This document shows, piece by piece, positions 7,857-17,500 of a stretch of DNA of 64,000 bases; position 1 is the stretch's first letter; each line of letters begins with the position of its first letter. A model generated the notes under the pieces. That model made no database searches and was not told the DNA's origin. It saw nothing but the letters and a program-made list of their open reading frames with translations. Position numbers and translations under genes: made by a program. This DNA comes from CAIOYC01 sp965277345 (GTDB taxonomy: Bacteria > Pseudomonadota > Alphaproteobacteria > Caulobacterales > Caulobacteraceae): positions 62,001-126,000 of the forward strand of contig CBDICI010000001.1 in assembly GCA_965277345.1 (NCBI GenBank). The letters are read 5' to 3'.

Positions 7857-8840
7857 ATGCTGGGTATCCTCGGCTTTGGCCTGACCGCCTTCTTCGTCAT
7901 CGGGGCGCTCGTCTGGGCCTTCGCCGGGACGGGCGCGGCCAGCGGCGGCGGCGCCAACGCCAAGCGCGTGGCGGCGGTCTCCGGCGGGGCCAAGCTGGAC
8001 AAGACCAAGGCCAAGACCGCGGCCCCCGATCAGGCCGTGCGGCGCAAGCAGATCCTGCAGAACCTCAAGGCCAACGAGCAGCAGGCGCGCAAGGCCAAGC
8101 TGACGCTGGAATCGCGTCTGCGTCAGGCCGGCCTGTCCATCAGCGTGCGCAACTTCTGGATCGTCCGGGCGGTGCTAGGTGTGCTGGTGCTGGCGGGCGC
8201 CCTCGTCATGCGCGTCAACCCGTTCATCGCCCTCCTGGCGGGCGCGTCGGCCGGGCTCGGCCTGCCGATCTGGGCGCTGGGTTTCCTGATCAAGCGCCGC
8301 ATCAAGAAGTTCACCGAAGAGTTTCCGAACGCCACGGACGTCATCGTGCGCGGCATCAAGTCCGGCCTGCCGGTGATGGATTGCCTGAAGGTGATCGGGC
8401 GCGAGAGCCCCGAGCCCCTGGCGGCGGAGTTCCGGCGTCTGGTGGAAAGCCTCGGCCTCGGCATGTCGATCGAGGCGGCGCTGGAGAAGATGTACGACCG
8501 GATGCCCACGTCCGAGGTGCGCTTCTTCGCCATCGTGCTGTCGATCCAGCAGAAGACCGGCGGCAATCTGGCCGAGGCGCTGTCCAACCTTTCCACCGTG
8601 CTGCGCGCCCGCAAGCTGATGCGCGAGAAGATCAAGGCCATGTCGGGCGAGGCGGTGGCCTCCGCCGCCATCATCGGCTCGCTACCGCCCGGGATCATGG
8701 CGCTCGTAACCTTCACGACGCCGGGCTACATGACGCCGATGTTCGAGGACCCCCGCGGCCACGCCATGCTGCTGTTCAGCGCGGTCTGGATGGGCATCGG
8801 CATCTTCGTCATGCGCCGCATGATCAACTTCAAGATCTGA
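7857..8840 (+). CDS. tadB: Tad pilus inner-membrane platform protein TadB (CpaG), 327 aa
   Basis: T2SS-F-domain membrane protein that forms the assembly platform with TadC. An N-terminal hydrophobic segment (MLGILGFGLTAFFVIGALVWAF) and a charged linker precede a pair of membrane segments at about 95-135. The conserved cytosolic F-domain follows (EEFPNATDVIVRGIKSGLPVMDCLKVI...SIQQKTGGNLAEALSNLSTVLR), then two C-terminal membrane spans. It sits 3 nt after cpaF and 13 nt before tadC. TadB versus TadC is assigned by order and by the GGNLAEALSNLS motif. Confidence 0.92.
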   Translation: MLGILGFGLTAFFVIGALVWAFAGTGAASGGGANAKRVAAVSGGAKLDKTKAKTAAPDQAVRRKQILQNLKANEQQARKAKLTLESRLRQAGLSISVRNFWIVRAVLGVLVLAGALVMRVNPFIALLAGASAGLGLPIWALGFLIKRRIKKFTEEFPNATDVIVRGIKSGLPVMDCLKVIGRESPEPLAAEFRRLVESLGLGMSIEAALEKMYDRMPTSEVRFFAIVLSIQQKTGGNLAEALSNLSTVLRARKLMREKIKAMSGEAVASAAIIGSLPPGIMALVTFTTPGYMTPMFEDPRGHAMLLFSAVWMGIGIFVMRRMINFKI

Positions 8841-8853
8841 TCGGGGCCGCGCC

Positions 8854-9876
8854 ATGAGCCTGATCGGGACCCTGACCGAGCCCAGCAACATCGTCACCGC
8901 CGTCGTGGCGATCGGCTCCTTCGCCACCATCATCAGTCTGGCGGCGCCGGCGCTGCGCGGAGACAAACTGGACTCGCGGCTGAAGTCCGTGGCGACGCGC
9001 CGGGAAGAGCTGCGCCGCAAATCGCGCGCCGCCATCGCCGGCGGCAAGGGCGAGACGCAGACCAATTCGCTGCGCCGCACCGACGAGGGCGCCATCAAGC
9101 GGGTGGTGGAGCGGCTGCAGCTGAACCGGCTGCTCGAGGATCCCGCCGTCGTCGACAAGCTGGCCCAGGCCGGATTTCGCGGACCCCGGCCGGTGACGAC
9201 CTTCTATTTCTTCCGCCTCATCACGCCCTTCGTCCTGGCCCTGGTCGGCGTGATCTACCTCTACGGCCTGAACACCTTCAACCTAGCGCCGATGACGCGG
9301 CTCTGCGCGGTGGTGGCCCTGTTCGTGGCCGGCTACTACGCGCCCAACATGTATATTTCCAACAAGGCCTCGAAGCGGCGCGAGTCGATCATGCAGGCCT
9401 TCCCGGACGCGCTTGATCTTTTGCTGATCTGCGTCGAGGCGGGCATGTCGATCGAGGCGGCGATTCAGAAGGTGGCCAGCGAGGTGGGCTCCGCCTCGAT
9501 CGAGCTCGCCGAGGAGTTGACCCTACTTACCGCCGAACTGTCCTATCTCCCCGAGCGCCGCATGGCCTATGAGGGCCTGTCCAAGCGGACCAACCATCCG
9601 GGGGTGAAGGCGGTGACCACCGCCATGATCCAGGCGGAGCGCTACGGCACGCCGCTCGGCTCGGCGCTGCGGGTCATGGCCAAGGAAAACCGCGAAATGC
9701 GCATCGCGTCGGCGGAAAAGAAGGCCTCGCAGCTCCCCGCCAAGCTCACCGTGCCGATGATCCTGTTCTTCCTGCCGGTGCTGTTCGTGGTGATCCTCGG
9801 CCCGTCGATCATGCGGGGCATGGATACATTCAACCATTCAGGGCATTACTACCAACAGCCGAAAAGAGCAGGCTAA
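8854..9876 (+). CDS. tadC: Tad pilus inner-membrane platform protein TadC (CpaH), 340 aa
   Basis: Second T2SS-F-domain platform protein, partner of TadB. The membrane segment near residues 10-30 is followed by a basic linker, paired spans at about 115-165, and the F-domain with QAFPDALDLLLICVEAGMSIEAAIQKVA and SAEKKASQLPAKLTVPMILFFLPVLFVVILGPSIM. It is the last gene of the block. TadD, TadE, TadF and TadG homologues are absent from this window and must be elsewhere or missing. An 81-nt gap precedes the next gene. Confidence 0.92.
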   Translation: MSLIGTLTEPSNIVTAVVAIGSFATIISLAAPALRGDKLDSRLKSVATRREELRRKSRAAIAGGKGETQTNSLRRTDEGAIKRVVERLQLNRLLEDPAVVDKLAQAGFRGPRPVTTFYFFRLITPFVLALVGVIYLYGLNTFNLAPMTRLCAVVALFVAGYYAPNMYISNKASKRRESIMQAFPDALDLLLICVEAGMSIEAAIQKVASEVGSASIELAEELTLLTAELSYLPERRMAYEGLSKRTNHPGVKAVTTAMIQAERYGTPLGSALRVMAKENREMRIASAEKKASQLPAKLTVPMILFFLPVLFVVILGPSIMRGMDTFNHSGHYYQQPKRAG

Positions 9877-9957
9877 CACTATTGTAACTTAGCAGTTCCA
9901 GTTCCTGCGGTTACATCTGTTCCCGTGTCCGATGCGCTGCGGACGTGAAGGGGCCAG

Positions 9958-11136
9958 ATGAGCGGTAAAGACGGTGGCCGCCTGGACGAAGCCGTGGGGG
10001 CCGACCTCCCCGCCCTGCCCGCGGCGGCGGTCATCGCCATGGGCGTGGTGGCGCTGCTCATCATCGGCGTGGCGCCCGCCCTGCTCGGCGCGCTGGTGGA
10101 CGAGCACCGCATCACCGCCTCCGGCCTTGGCCTCGTCGCCATGCTGGAACTGCTGGCCATGGGCGTCTCCACCGGTCTTGCCGGCGTGTTCCTGAAGCCT
10201 GAGAGGCTGAGGACGATCGGGCTCGGCGCCGCCTTCCTGCTCGCCGCGGCCAATGTCGGCACCTTCCATGCCGCCGGCGCGGGCGTATTCCTGATCCGCA
10301 CCCTGGCCGGGATTCCTGAGGGCCTTTTGCTGTGGATCACCGTCGGCATGATCGCCCGTAGCAAGACCCCCGAGCGCTGGGCCGGCGTCTTCTTCACCTT
10401 TCAGGTAATCGCACAACTGACCTTGGCGGTCGGCTTCGCCGCCCTTATCATCCCGAAGTTCGGCGCCGACGGCGGGTTCGCCGCCATGGGCCTGGCCTGC
10501 CTCGCCGGACTGCCCTTCGCCCTGTTCCTGCCGGAGCGCTACGGACCCCTGCTGCAGGCGCAAGGGAGCAGCGGCGCGCCGCCGCCGCGCGGGCTGATCG
10601 CACTATTGGCCACGGTGATCTTCGTCGGCGGCAACGGCGCGGTGAGCGTCTACCTGCAGCCTCTGGCGCATCAGGCGGGGCTGAGCGGCGATGTGGCGCG
10701 CACGGCGCTGTGGGCCGGGCTCGCCGCGCAGATCGGCGGCGCCGCGCTGGCCACCGCTTTGGCCGGACGCGTCCGCTACTTCACCATCTTCTCGACCGTG
10801 GTGCTGGGTTTCATGGTGGTGTGGACCGTTTATGGCCTGCACGTGCAGGCGCCCGCCTTCATCGCCGCCACGGCGCTCGCGGGGGTGGTGCAGCTCCTGG
10901 TCGGGCCGTTCCTGGTGCCGATGACCATCGACGCCGACCCCTCGCGGCGCGCCGCCCTGCAGAGCGCCGGCGCGCAGTTGCTGGGCGGGGCGGGCGGACC
11001 CCTGCTGGCGCATTTCGTGGTCAGCGACACCAATGTCACCGGCGTGCTGTGGCTGGGCGGCGTCCTGCTGCTGGCCGGCTTCGGCATCGTCGCCTGGCTG
11101 CATTTCACCAACGCGGGACGCTCAACCGCTTCTTAA
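9958..11136 (+). CDS. MFS transporter, 392 aa
   Basis: A hydrophobic protein with about twelve membrane segments and the overall pattern of a major facilitator. A soluble N-terminus of about 22 residues leads into AAAVIAMGVVALLIIGVAPALLGALVDE. The half-molecule repeat restarts near residue 200 after a short basic loop. A moderately conserved loop (FLKPERLRTIGLGAAFLL) takes the place of the usual GxxxDRxGRR motif, so this is a divergent member. No substrate can be assigned. It stands 81 nt after tadC and 37 nt before the PilZ gene, same strand, so it may be read through from the pilus operon. Confidence 0.8.
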   Translation: MSGKDGGRLDEAVGADLPALPAAAVIAMGVVALLIIGVAPALLGALVDEHRITASGLGLVAMLELLAMGVSTGLAGVFLKPERLRTIGLGAAFLLAAANVGTFHAAGAGVFLIRTLAGIPEGLLLWITVGMIARSKTPERWAGVFFTFQVIAQLTLAVGFAALIIPKFGADGGFAAMGLACLAGLPFALFLPERYGPLLQAQGSSGAPPPRGLIALLATVIFVGGNGAVSVYLQPLAHQAGLSGDVARTALWAGLAAQIGGAALATALAGRVRYFTIFSTVVLGFMVVWTVYGLHVQAPAFIAATALAGVVQLLVGPFLVPMTIDADPSRRAALQSAGAQLLGGAGGPLLAHFVVSDTNVTGVLWLGGVLLLAGFGIVAWLHFTNAGRSTAS

Positions 11137-11173
11137 GCAAGGCGCGCTAGTCTGGCGGAAGCGAGAGACCGCT

Positions 11174-11527
11174 ATGCCAGACCCCGCCCTGAACACCGAC
11201 GATCAGCGCAGCCAGCCCCGCCCCCGCACCTATCTCGGCGGCAAGCTGGTCTATGGCGACTACTTTTCCCTCGACTGCGTGGTGCGCGACATCAATACCG
11301 GCGGCGCCCGCGTGCAGCTGCCCGAGGGGCAGGCCGTCCCCGACAAGGTGTTCCTGGTCGATCTCAAGACCGCCATCGCCTATGACGCGCACGTGGCCTG
11401 GCGTCGCTATCCGCTGATCGGCCTGACCTTCGACCACCAGTACGGCCTGGCCGAGGCCGCCACCCCGCACCTGCGCATCCTCAAGCAGCTCTGGATGTCC
11501 TCGCGCGAGCGCGGCAGCAACCTTTAG
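11174..11527 (+). CDS. PilZ-domain protein (putative c-di-GMP receptor), 117 aa
   Basis: A small single-domain protein. RSQPR (about residues 12-16) fits the RxxxR arm. DINTGGARVQL (about 46-56) corresponds to the (D/N)xSxxG motif, with Asn in the Ser position, so cyclic-di-GMP binding may be weakened. The flanking GKLVYGDYFSLDCVVRD is typical of alphaproteobacterial stand-alone PilZ proteins. It lies 1.3 kb downstream of the Tad cluster, which makes a link to surface attachment attractive but unproven. ATG 11174 was chosen because upstream in-frame sequence belongs to the MFS gene. Confidence 0.75.
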   Translation: MPDPALNTDDQRSQPRPRTYLGGKLVYGDYFSLDCVVRDINTGGARVQLPEGQAVPDKVFLVDLKTAIAYDAHVAWRRYPLIGLTFDHQYGLAEAATPHLRILKQLWMSSRERGSNL

Positions 11528-11711
11528 CCTACCCATCGCCGCTTAAGCGGTCAAAGCGCCCGGCCGGTTGAGCGCGGTTTATGCAGGCGTGTGCGCCGGC
11601 CCGCACCCTTGCAAGAAACATTTGCCGCCGAGGATCGGTGGGGCGAGGGTAGGTCACCGGCTTGATCCCGACCGGATGCCGGCCCGGTCGACCGCCGCGG
11701 AGACGCCGCCC

Positions 11712-12962
11712 ATGCCCACCAGCGACACCATCACCGACGCGGAGACCCCCGAAGCCAGGGCCATAGCCCCGCGCCGGACCTTCCTCGGCCTGGCCGCCTT
11801 TGTCGCCGCCGCGCCGATCCTGACCGAGGCGCATTTCGCCCATGCCGCCGCCCCGGACCCGGCCAGGCCTTCGGGCATGGCGCTGCATGGCCAGGGGCGC
11901 ACCCCGCCGCCCGCCGACGCGGTGCTGATCAACGCCAACGAGAACCCGCTCGGCCCCTGCCCCGCGGCCTGCGAAGCCATCGCCAGGATCGCCCCCATGG
12001 GCGGCCGCTACGACCTGTTCGGCGAGACGCAGAAGCTGGCGCATGTGTTCGCCGAGCAGCACGGACTGAAACCGGACTATGTCTCGGTCTATGCCGGATC
12101 GTCCGAGCCGCTGCATTACACCGTGCTGGCCTTCACCGCGCCGGGCCGGAGCCTGGTCACCGCCGACCCGTCCTATGAGGCGCCCACGCGGGCCGCGGAG
12201 GTCACCGGCGCCCGGATCGTCAAGGTTCCGCTGACCGGGACCTATGCCCACGACGTCAAGGCCATGGTGGCCGCCGACCCGAACGCCGGGGTGATCTATA
12301 TCTGCAACCCCAACAACCCCACCGGCACCATCACGCCCAAGCAGGAGATCGTCTGGGCGCTGGAGAACAAGCCCAAGGGGTCGATCCTCCTGGTGGACGA
12401 GGCCTATCTGCACCTGTCCGACGAGCCGGATGTGCTGGACATGGTGGCGGCGGGCAAGGACCTGATCGTGCTGCGCACCTTCTCCAAGATCTACGGCATG
12501 GCCGGCATCCGCTGCGGCTTCGCCGTGGGTCGGCCGGACCTGCTGGCCAAACTGCAAGCCTACGGCCAGAACGCCATGCCCATCACCGGCTCCGCCGCCG
12601 CGCGCGTGTCGCTGGAAGACCCGACCCTGATCCCGGCCCGGCGCAAGATCACCGCCGATACCCGCAACGACACCATCGCCTTCCTGAAGGCCAACGGCTT
12701 CAAGGTGATAGGCGAGCCCAGGACCAACTGCTTCATGATCGACACGGGCCGAAACGGCCGCACGGTGATGGCCGCCATGGCCCGGCAGAAGGTGCTGATC
12801 GGCCGCACCTGGCCGATCTGGCCGAACGCCGTGCGCATCTCGGTGGGCACGCCGCAGGAGATGGCCAGGTTCAAGGTGGCCTTCAAGACGGTGATGGCCG
12901 AACCGGCCATGGCGGCGAACGAGACCCACCCGCCCCAGACCCAATTCCCGCACTATTCCTGA
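11712..12962 (+). CDS. Tat-exported histidinol-phosphate aminotransferase-like PLP enzyme, 416 aa
   Basis: Fold-type I aminotransferase of the HisC-like branch. The core has NANENPLGPCPAACEAI near the N-terminus, YICNPNNPTGT, VDEAYLHLSD and the PLP-lysine motif TFSKIYGMAGIRCGF (Lys near residue 259), ending with a normal C-terminal domain. The N-terminus has a twin-arginine signal (RRTFLGLAAFVAAAPILTEA, residues 21-40) followed by AHAA, so the enzyme is predicted to be periplasmic and exported folded with PLP. ATG 11712 fits GGAG at 11699-11702. The substrate is unknown; the HisC label is similarity only. Confidence 0.85.
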   Translation: MPTSDTITDAETPEARAIAPRRTFLGLAAFVAAAPILTEAHFAHAAAPDPARPSGMALHGQGRTPPPADAVLINANENPLGPCPAACEAIARIAPMGGRYDLFGETQKLAHVFAEQHGLKPDYVSVYAGSSEPLHYTVLAFTAPGRSLVTADPSYEAPTRAAEVTGARIVKVPLTGTYAHDVKAMVAADPNAGVIYICNPNNPTGTITPKQEIVWALENKPKGSILLVDEAYLHLSDEPDVLDMVAAGKDLIVLRTFSKIYGMAGIRCGFAVGRPDLLAKLQAYGQNAMPITGSAAARVSLEDPTLIPARRKITADTRNDTIAFLKANGFKVIGEPRTNCFMIDTGRNGRTVMAAMARQKVLIGRTWPIWPNAVRISVGTPQEMARFKVAFKTVMAEPAMAANETHPPQTQFPHYS

Positions 12963-12975
12963 CGATTTGGCGCAC

Positions 12976-13004
12976 CCCTCTCTCTATGGGAGAGGGTTCG
13001 TTTT
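12976..13004. terminator. Bidirectional hairpin between convergent genes
   Basis: CCCTCTC (12976-12982) pairs with GAGAGGG (12990-12996), and a T-rich run (TTCGTTTT) follows on the plus strand. It lies in the 44-nt space between the aminotransferase stop and the stop of the convergent efflux operon. It also resembles the CCTCTCCCC-type palindromes seen at 47,403. Confidence 0.55.
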
Positions 13005-13006
13005 GC

Positions 13007-14497
13007 CTACTTCTTCGGCAGGTCGGCAACGGTCCAGCCGCCGCCGAGGGCTTCGATCAGGGCGACGCTGGCGGCCTGTTGCTGTTGCAGGATCTGCAAC
13101 GCCGCCTCGCCGGCCTGCAGGCTGGTGTTTTGCGCCGAAACCACCGTGGTGTAATCCACCGTGCCGGCCTTGTACTGGTTCAGCGCCAGTTGTTCGGCCA
13201 GGCGGGCGGACACCAGCGCCTGATCGCGAAGCCCCTGTTCCTGGCCCAGCACGCGCAGCGCCACCAGTTCATCCTCCACATTCTGGAAGGCGCTCAGCAC
13301 CGTCTGGCGATAGCTGGCCACACGTTGGGCGTAGGCGGCCCTGGCCTGGCGTACACGGGCCTTGCGCGCGCCGAAATCGAGCAGGGTCTCAGCCGCCGAC
13401 AGGCCGTAGGACCACACGTCGTTGGAGCTGTTGAACAGGCTGCCGAGGGTGGAGGCGTTGTAGCCGTAGCTGCCGGACAGATTGAACGTTGGGAAGTAGG
13501 CCGCCACCTGCACACCGATCTGGGCGGAGGCCGAGGCCGCGTTGCGCTCGGCCGAGGCGATGTCCGGCCGCCGCTGCAGGATTTCCGACGGCACCAGCAC
13601 CGGCGGCGTCGGCACCGAGCGGTTCAGGGTCTCCACCGGCGCGATGGTGAGTTCGGCCGGGGCCATGCCGGCCAGCACGGCGATGGCGTGTTCGGTCTGC
13701 TGGCGCTGGACCGCCACATTCGCCTGGGTGGCCTTGGCGGTGATCAACTGGGTCTGGGCGGTGATCACGTCGGCCTTGGCGGCGACGCCCGCCTGATAGC
13801 GGTTGTTGGTGATGTCATAGGCCCGCTGGTCCGTCGCCACCGTCTCGTCATAGAGGCGCTTTTCCGCGTCGAGGATGCGCAGCAGGAAATAGTCGCTGGC
13901 CAGCAGGGTCTGGGCCGACAGCCTGGCGTTGGCGAGGTCGGCGGCCGAGGCCTGGCTCAGGGCGCGGTCGCTCTGGACCTGGCGACGCAGACGTCCCCAC
14001 ACGTCCGGCGCCCAGGAGGCGCCGAGGGCGGCGTTGTAGCGGGTCTGGCTGCTGGCGCCGCCTCCCCCCGAGATCAGGTTGCCGTTGGAATCCACAAAGC
14101 CACCGGAGCCGCCACCGCCGCTTCCCCCGCCGCTGCCGGAACGCTGGCCCGAGCCGGTCAGGCTGATCGTCGGGAACAGTCCGGCGCGGTCGACGGCGGT
14201 CAGGGCGCGCGCCTGGTCATAGGCGGCGACAGCCTGGGCCACAGTCTGGTTGTCGATGGCGACCTTGCGCTCCAGCCCGTCCAGCGTGGCGTCGTTGAAC
14301 ACCGACCACCAAGCGCCGCGGTCGATGGTGTCCATGGGCTGGCCGATCACCCAGCCGTTCTGGGCGTTCGGCGCCTCCTTGAAGGCGGGCGGCGTCGCCA
14401 CGCTCGGACGCCTGTAGTTCGGTCCGACGGCGCAGGCGGACAACAACAGGGTTGCGATCAGGATGGGCGCGATGGGAGGGCGGCGGAACAGGGTCAT
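13007..14497 (-). CDS. RND efflux outer-membrane lipoprotein (NodT/OprM family), 496 aa
   Basis: TolC-like outer-membrane channel of the efflux operon. The signal peptide has a lipobox (LLLSAC-AVGPNYRRP; Cys near residue 21), and the AVGPNYRRP motif right after the Cys is diagnostic of the NodT family. Two OEP repeats follow, with the conserved SLTG, LLASDYFLLRILDAEK and ERNAASASAQIGVQVAAYFPTFNLSGSYGY stretches. A Gly/Ser-rich loop (about residues 120-150) is longer than usual. It is the last gene of the operon, 10 nt after the second pump subunit. Confidence 0.92.
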   Translation of the reverse strand: MTLFRRPPIAPILIATLLLSACAVGPNYRRPSVATPPAFKEAPNAQNGWVIGQPMDTIDRGAWWSVFNDATLDGLERKVAIDNQTVAQAVAAYDQARALTAVDRAGLFPTISLTGSGQRSGSGGGSGGGGSGGFVDSNGNLISGGGGASSQTRYNAALGASWAPDVWGRLRRQVQSDRALSQASAADLANARLSAQTLLASDYFLLRILDAEKRLYDETVATDQRAYDITNNRYQAGVAAKADVITAQTQLITAKATQANVAVQRQQTEHAIAVLAGMAPAELTIAPVETLNRSVPTPPVLVPSEILQRRPDIASAERNAASASAQIGVQVAAYFPTFNLSGSYGYNASTLGSLFNSSNDVWSYGLSAAETLLDFGARKARVRQARAAYAQRVASYRQTVLSAFQNVEDELVALRVLGQEQGLRDQALVSARLAEQLALNQYKAGTVDYTTVVSAQNTSLQAGEAALQILQQQQAASVALIEALGGGWTVADLPKK

Positions 14498-14507
14498 GGC
14501 GGGCGCC

Positions 14508-17500
14508 TTATGGGCGGATGGGAGCGGGCGAGGCGGGCCGGCCCCGCAGGCGTTCCCCCAGCCGCGAACGGCGGCGGGGCTTACGAAGCTTGTCCATATA
14601 GAGATAGACCACCGGTGTGGTGAGCAGCGTCAGCACCTGGCTGGCCACCAGCCCGCCGATGATGGCGATGCCGAGCGGCCGGCGCAATTCGCCGCCCTCG
14701 CCGAAACCCAGGGCCAGGGGCAGGGCGCCGAGGATCGCGGCGAAGGTGGTCATCAGGATCGGCCGGAAGCGCAGCATCGAGGCTTTGTGGATGGCGTCCT
14801 GGCTCGACAGCCCCTCCTCCCGCTCCGCCACCAGGGCGAAGTCGATGATCATGATGGCGTTCTTCTTGACGATGCCGATGAGCAGCACGATGCCGATCAT
14901 GCCGATGATGTCGAACTGCACGTGGAACAGCAGCATGGCCCCCACCGCGCCGAGGCTGGCCGACGGCAGGGTGGAGAGCACGGTGATGGGATGGACATAG
15001 CTCTCATACAGCACGCCCAGCACGATATAGACCGCCATCAGGGCGCCCAGGATCAGCACGGGCTCCGAACCGAAGGCCTGCTGGAACTGTTGGGCCGACC
15101 CGCGGAACGAGCCGTGCACGGTGTTGGGCATGTGGACGGTGTCGAGCGCGTGCTGGATCGCCGCCTGCGCGTCGGACAGCGCCTTGCCCGGCGGCAGGTT
15201 GAACGAGATGGTGGCCGACACCGACAGGTTCTGGTGGTTCACCTGGGTCGGCGTCGAGTTGGGCGCCACGGTGGAGAAGGCGGGCAGTGGCACCACCCGT
15301 GAGGCGCTGGTGGAGACGGCCACGCCGGTCTGTGTCCGCCCCGACCCGCCGCCGCCGGTGGAGGTGGCGGTGACGCCGGCCCCGGTCAGTGCGGTGGGCA
15401 GCGCCACCGTGGTGCTGGTGCGCGAGGCGGCCACATAGGGCTGGGTGTGGCTCACCGTCTCTTCGGGCTTGATCACCCCGGTCCCGAGCGCGCCCTTGCC
15501 GTTCGGATGGGAACCCGACCCCGGCGTCAACAGGGCGCCGGAATTGCCGCTCGGCGCCACATAGAGGCTGGTGATGTCCTCCGGCGTCCTGGCGAACTCC
15601 GGCGCCACCTCCTCGGTGACGTGATATTGGTTCAGCGGGTTGTAGATGGTGGAGATCTGCGCCTGTCCGAACGCGTCGTTCAGGTTGTTGTCGATCTGCT
15701 GCGAAGTGAGGCCAAGGCGCGCGGCGCCGTCGCGATCGACGGTGACGAAGGTCTCCAGTCCGTGGTCCTGCTGATCTGAGTTGACGTCGAGCAGGCTGGG
15801 ATCGGTCTTCAGCTGGTTGGTAAGCTTCTCCGCCCAGATCTTGAGCAAGGCGAGGTCGTCGCTCTCCAGCGTATACTGATACTGGGCGTTGGACTGGCGC
15901 CCGCCCCCGCCGATGTCCTGGCGCACCTGCAGGAAGGTCTGGGCGCCGGCGATGCGGAACAGCTTGGGCCGCAGACGATTGATTACGTCGTCGGAGGTTT
16001 CGCCCGGGCGCTGGGCCTTGGGCTTGAGCTGTACCTGCAGTCCCGCGCCATTGGAGCCGGAGAAGCCGGTCACCGTCTGCACCGACTTCTCGGTCATGAT
16101 CGTCTTGACGATCTGGCGGAACTTCTGGCCGGTGAGGTTGAAGGACGAGGCCTGGTCCACCTGCACGCCGCCGCCGAGCTGGCCGGTATCCTGCTGCGGA
16201 AAGAAGCCCTTGGGCACGATGATATACATATAGACCGTGGCGACGACGGCGGCGACCAGCAGGCCGAGCACGATCAGGCCGTTGTTCAGCGCCCAGCTCA
16301 GCGAGTCCTCATAGGTCTCGTGCAGGAAGCGGAAGCCGCGCTCCGAGCCATCGGCCAGCCTTGCGAAAAACCGGCCCATCGGCCCCTTCGGCTTCTGCTG
16401 CTTTTCCGGATCGTCGATCAGCCGCGCCGCCAGCATGGGCGTGGCGGTAAGCGACAGCACGAGCGAGATCATCACCGCCGAGGCCAGCGTCACGGCGAAC
16501 TCGCGGAACAGCCGCCCCACGATGCCGCCCATGAACAGGATCGGGATGAACACGGCGATCAGCGAGATGGAGATGGAGATGACGGTGAACCCCACCTCGC
16601 CCGCGCCCACCAGGGCGGCGCGGAAGCGCGGCATACCCGCCTCCACGTGGCGGGTGATGTTCTCCAGCACGACGATGGCGTCATCGACCACGAAGCCCGT
16701 GGCCACGGTGAGCGACATCAGGCTGAGATTGTCCAGGCTGAACCCGAACAGATACATGACCGCCAGCGTGCCGAGCAGCGAGACCACCACCGCCACCGCC
16801 GGGATCAGCGTCGCCCGCCCATTGCGCAGGAAGGCCAGCACAACGAGCACGACCAGGATGACCGACAACAGCAGCGTGCGCTCCACCTCCACCAGGGACG
16901 AGCGGATCGAGGTAGTGCGGTCGAAGGTGACCGAAAGATCGACCGTCGGCGGCAGCTCGGCCTTCAGCTGCGGCAACAGCGCCTTGATCCGGTCGACCAC
17001 GTCCATGACGTTGGCCGCGGCCTCCTTGCGGATGTTGACGTTTATGGAGTCCGTGCCGTTGTAGAGGCCGATGTTGAGGATGTTCTCCGCCCCGTCATAG
17101 ACGTGGGCGACGTCGGACAGGCGCACCGCGGCGCCGTTGCGATAGGCCACCACCAGACCGGAATAGTCGGACGCCTTCAGCCCAAGGTCGTTGGTGTAGA
17201 TCTGCTGGTGACGGCCGGCGATATCGAGCGCGCCCTTGGGCTGGGGCACGGGATTGAAACCGGCCACCGCCGCGCGGATATCCTCCAGCCCGATGCCGAA
17301 CTGCGACAGCAGGCGCGGATTGAGGTCGATGCGCACGGCGGGCGAGGCGCCGCCCTGCACGTCCACCTGCCCCACGCCCGGCACCTGGCTCAGCTTCTGC
17401 TGCAGGATGGTGGCGGCCGCGTCGTACATCTGCGGCTTGGTCAGGGTGGGCGAGGTCAGGGCCAGGCTGATCACCGGCTGGTCGGCCGGGTTGAACTTGC

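Noticed and set aside
11597..11613. Sigma-54-like sequence GGCCCGCACCCTTGC upstream of the aminotransferase
   Set aside because: The GG to GC distance is one base too long for the -24/-12 consensus, so no promoter is claimed.
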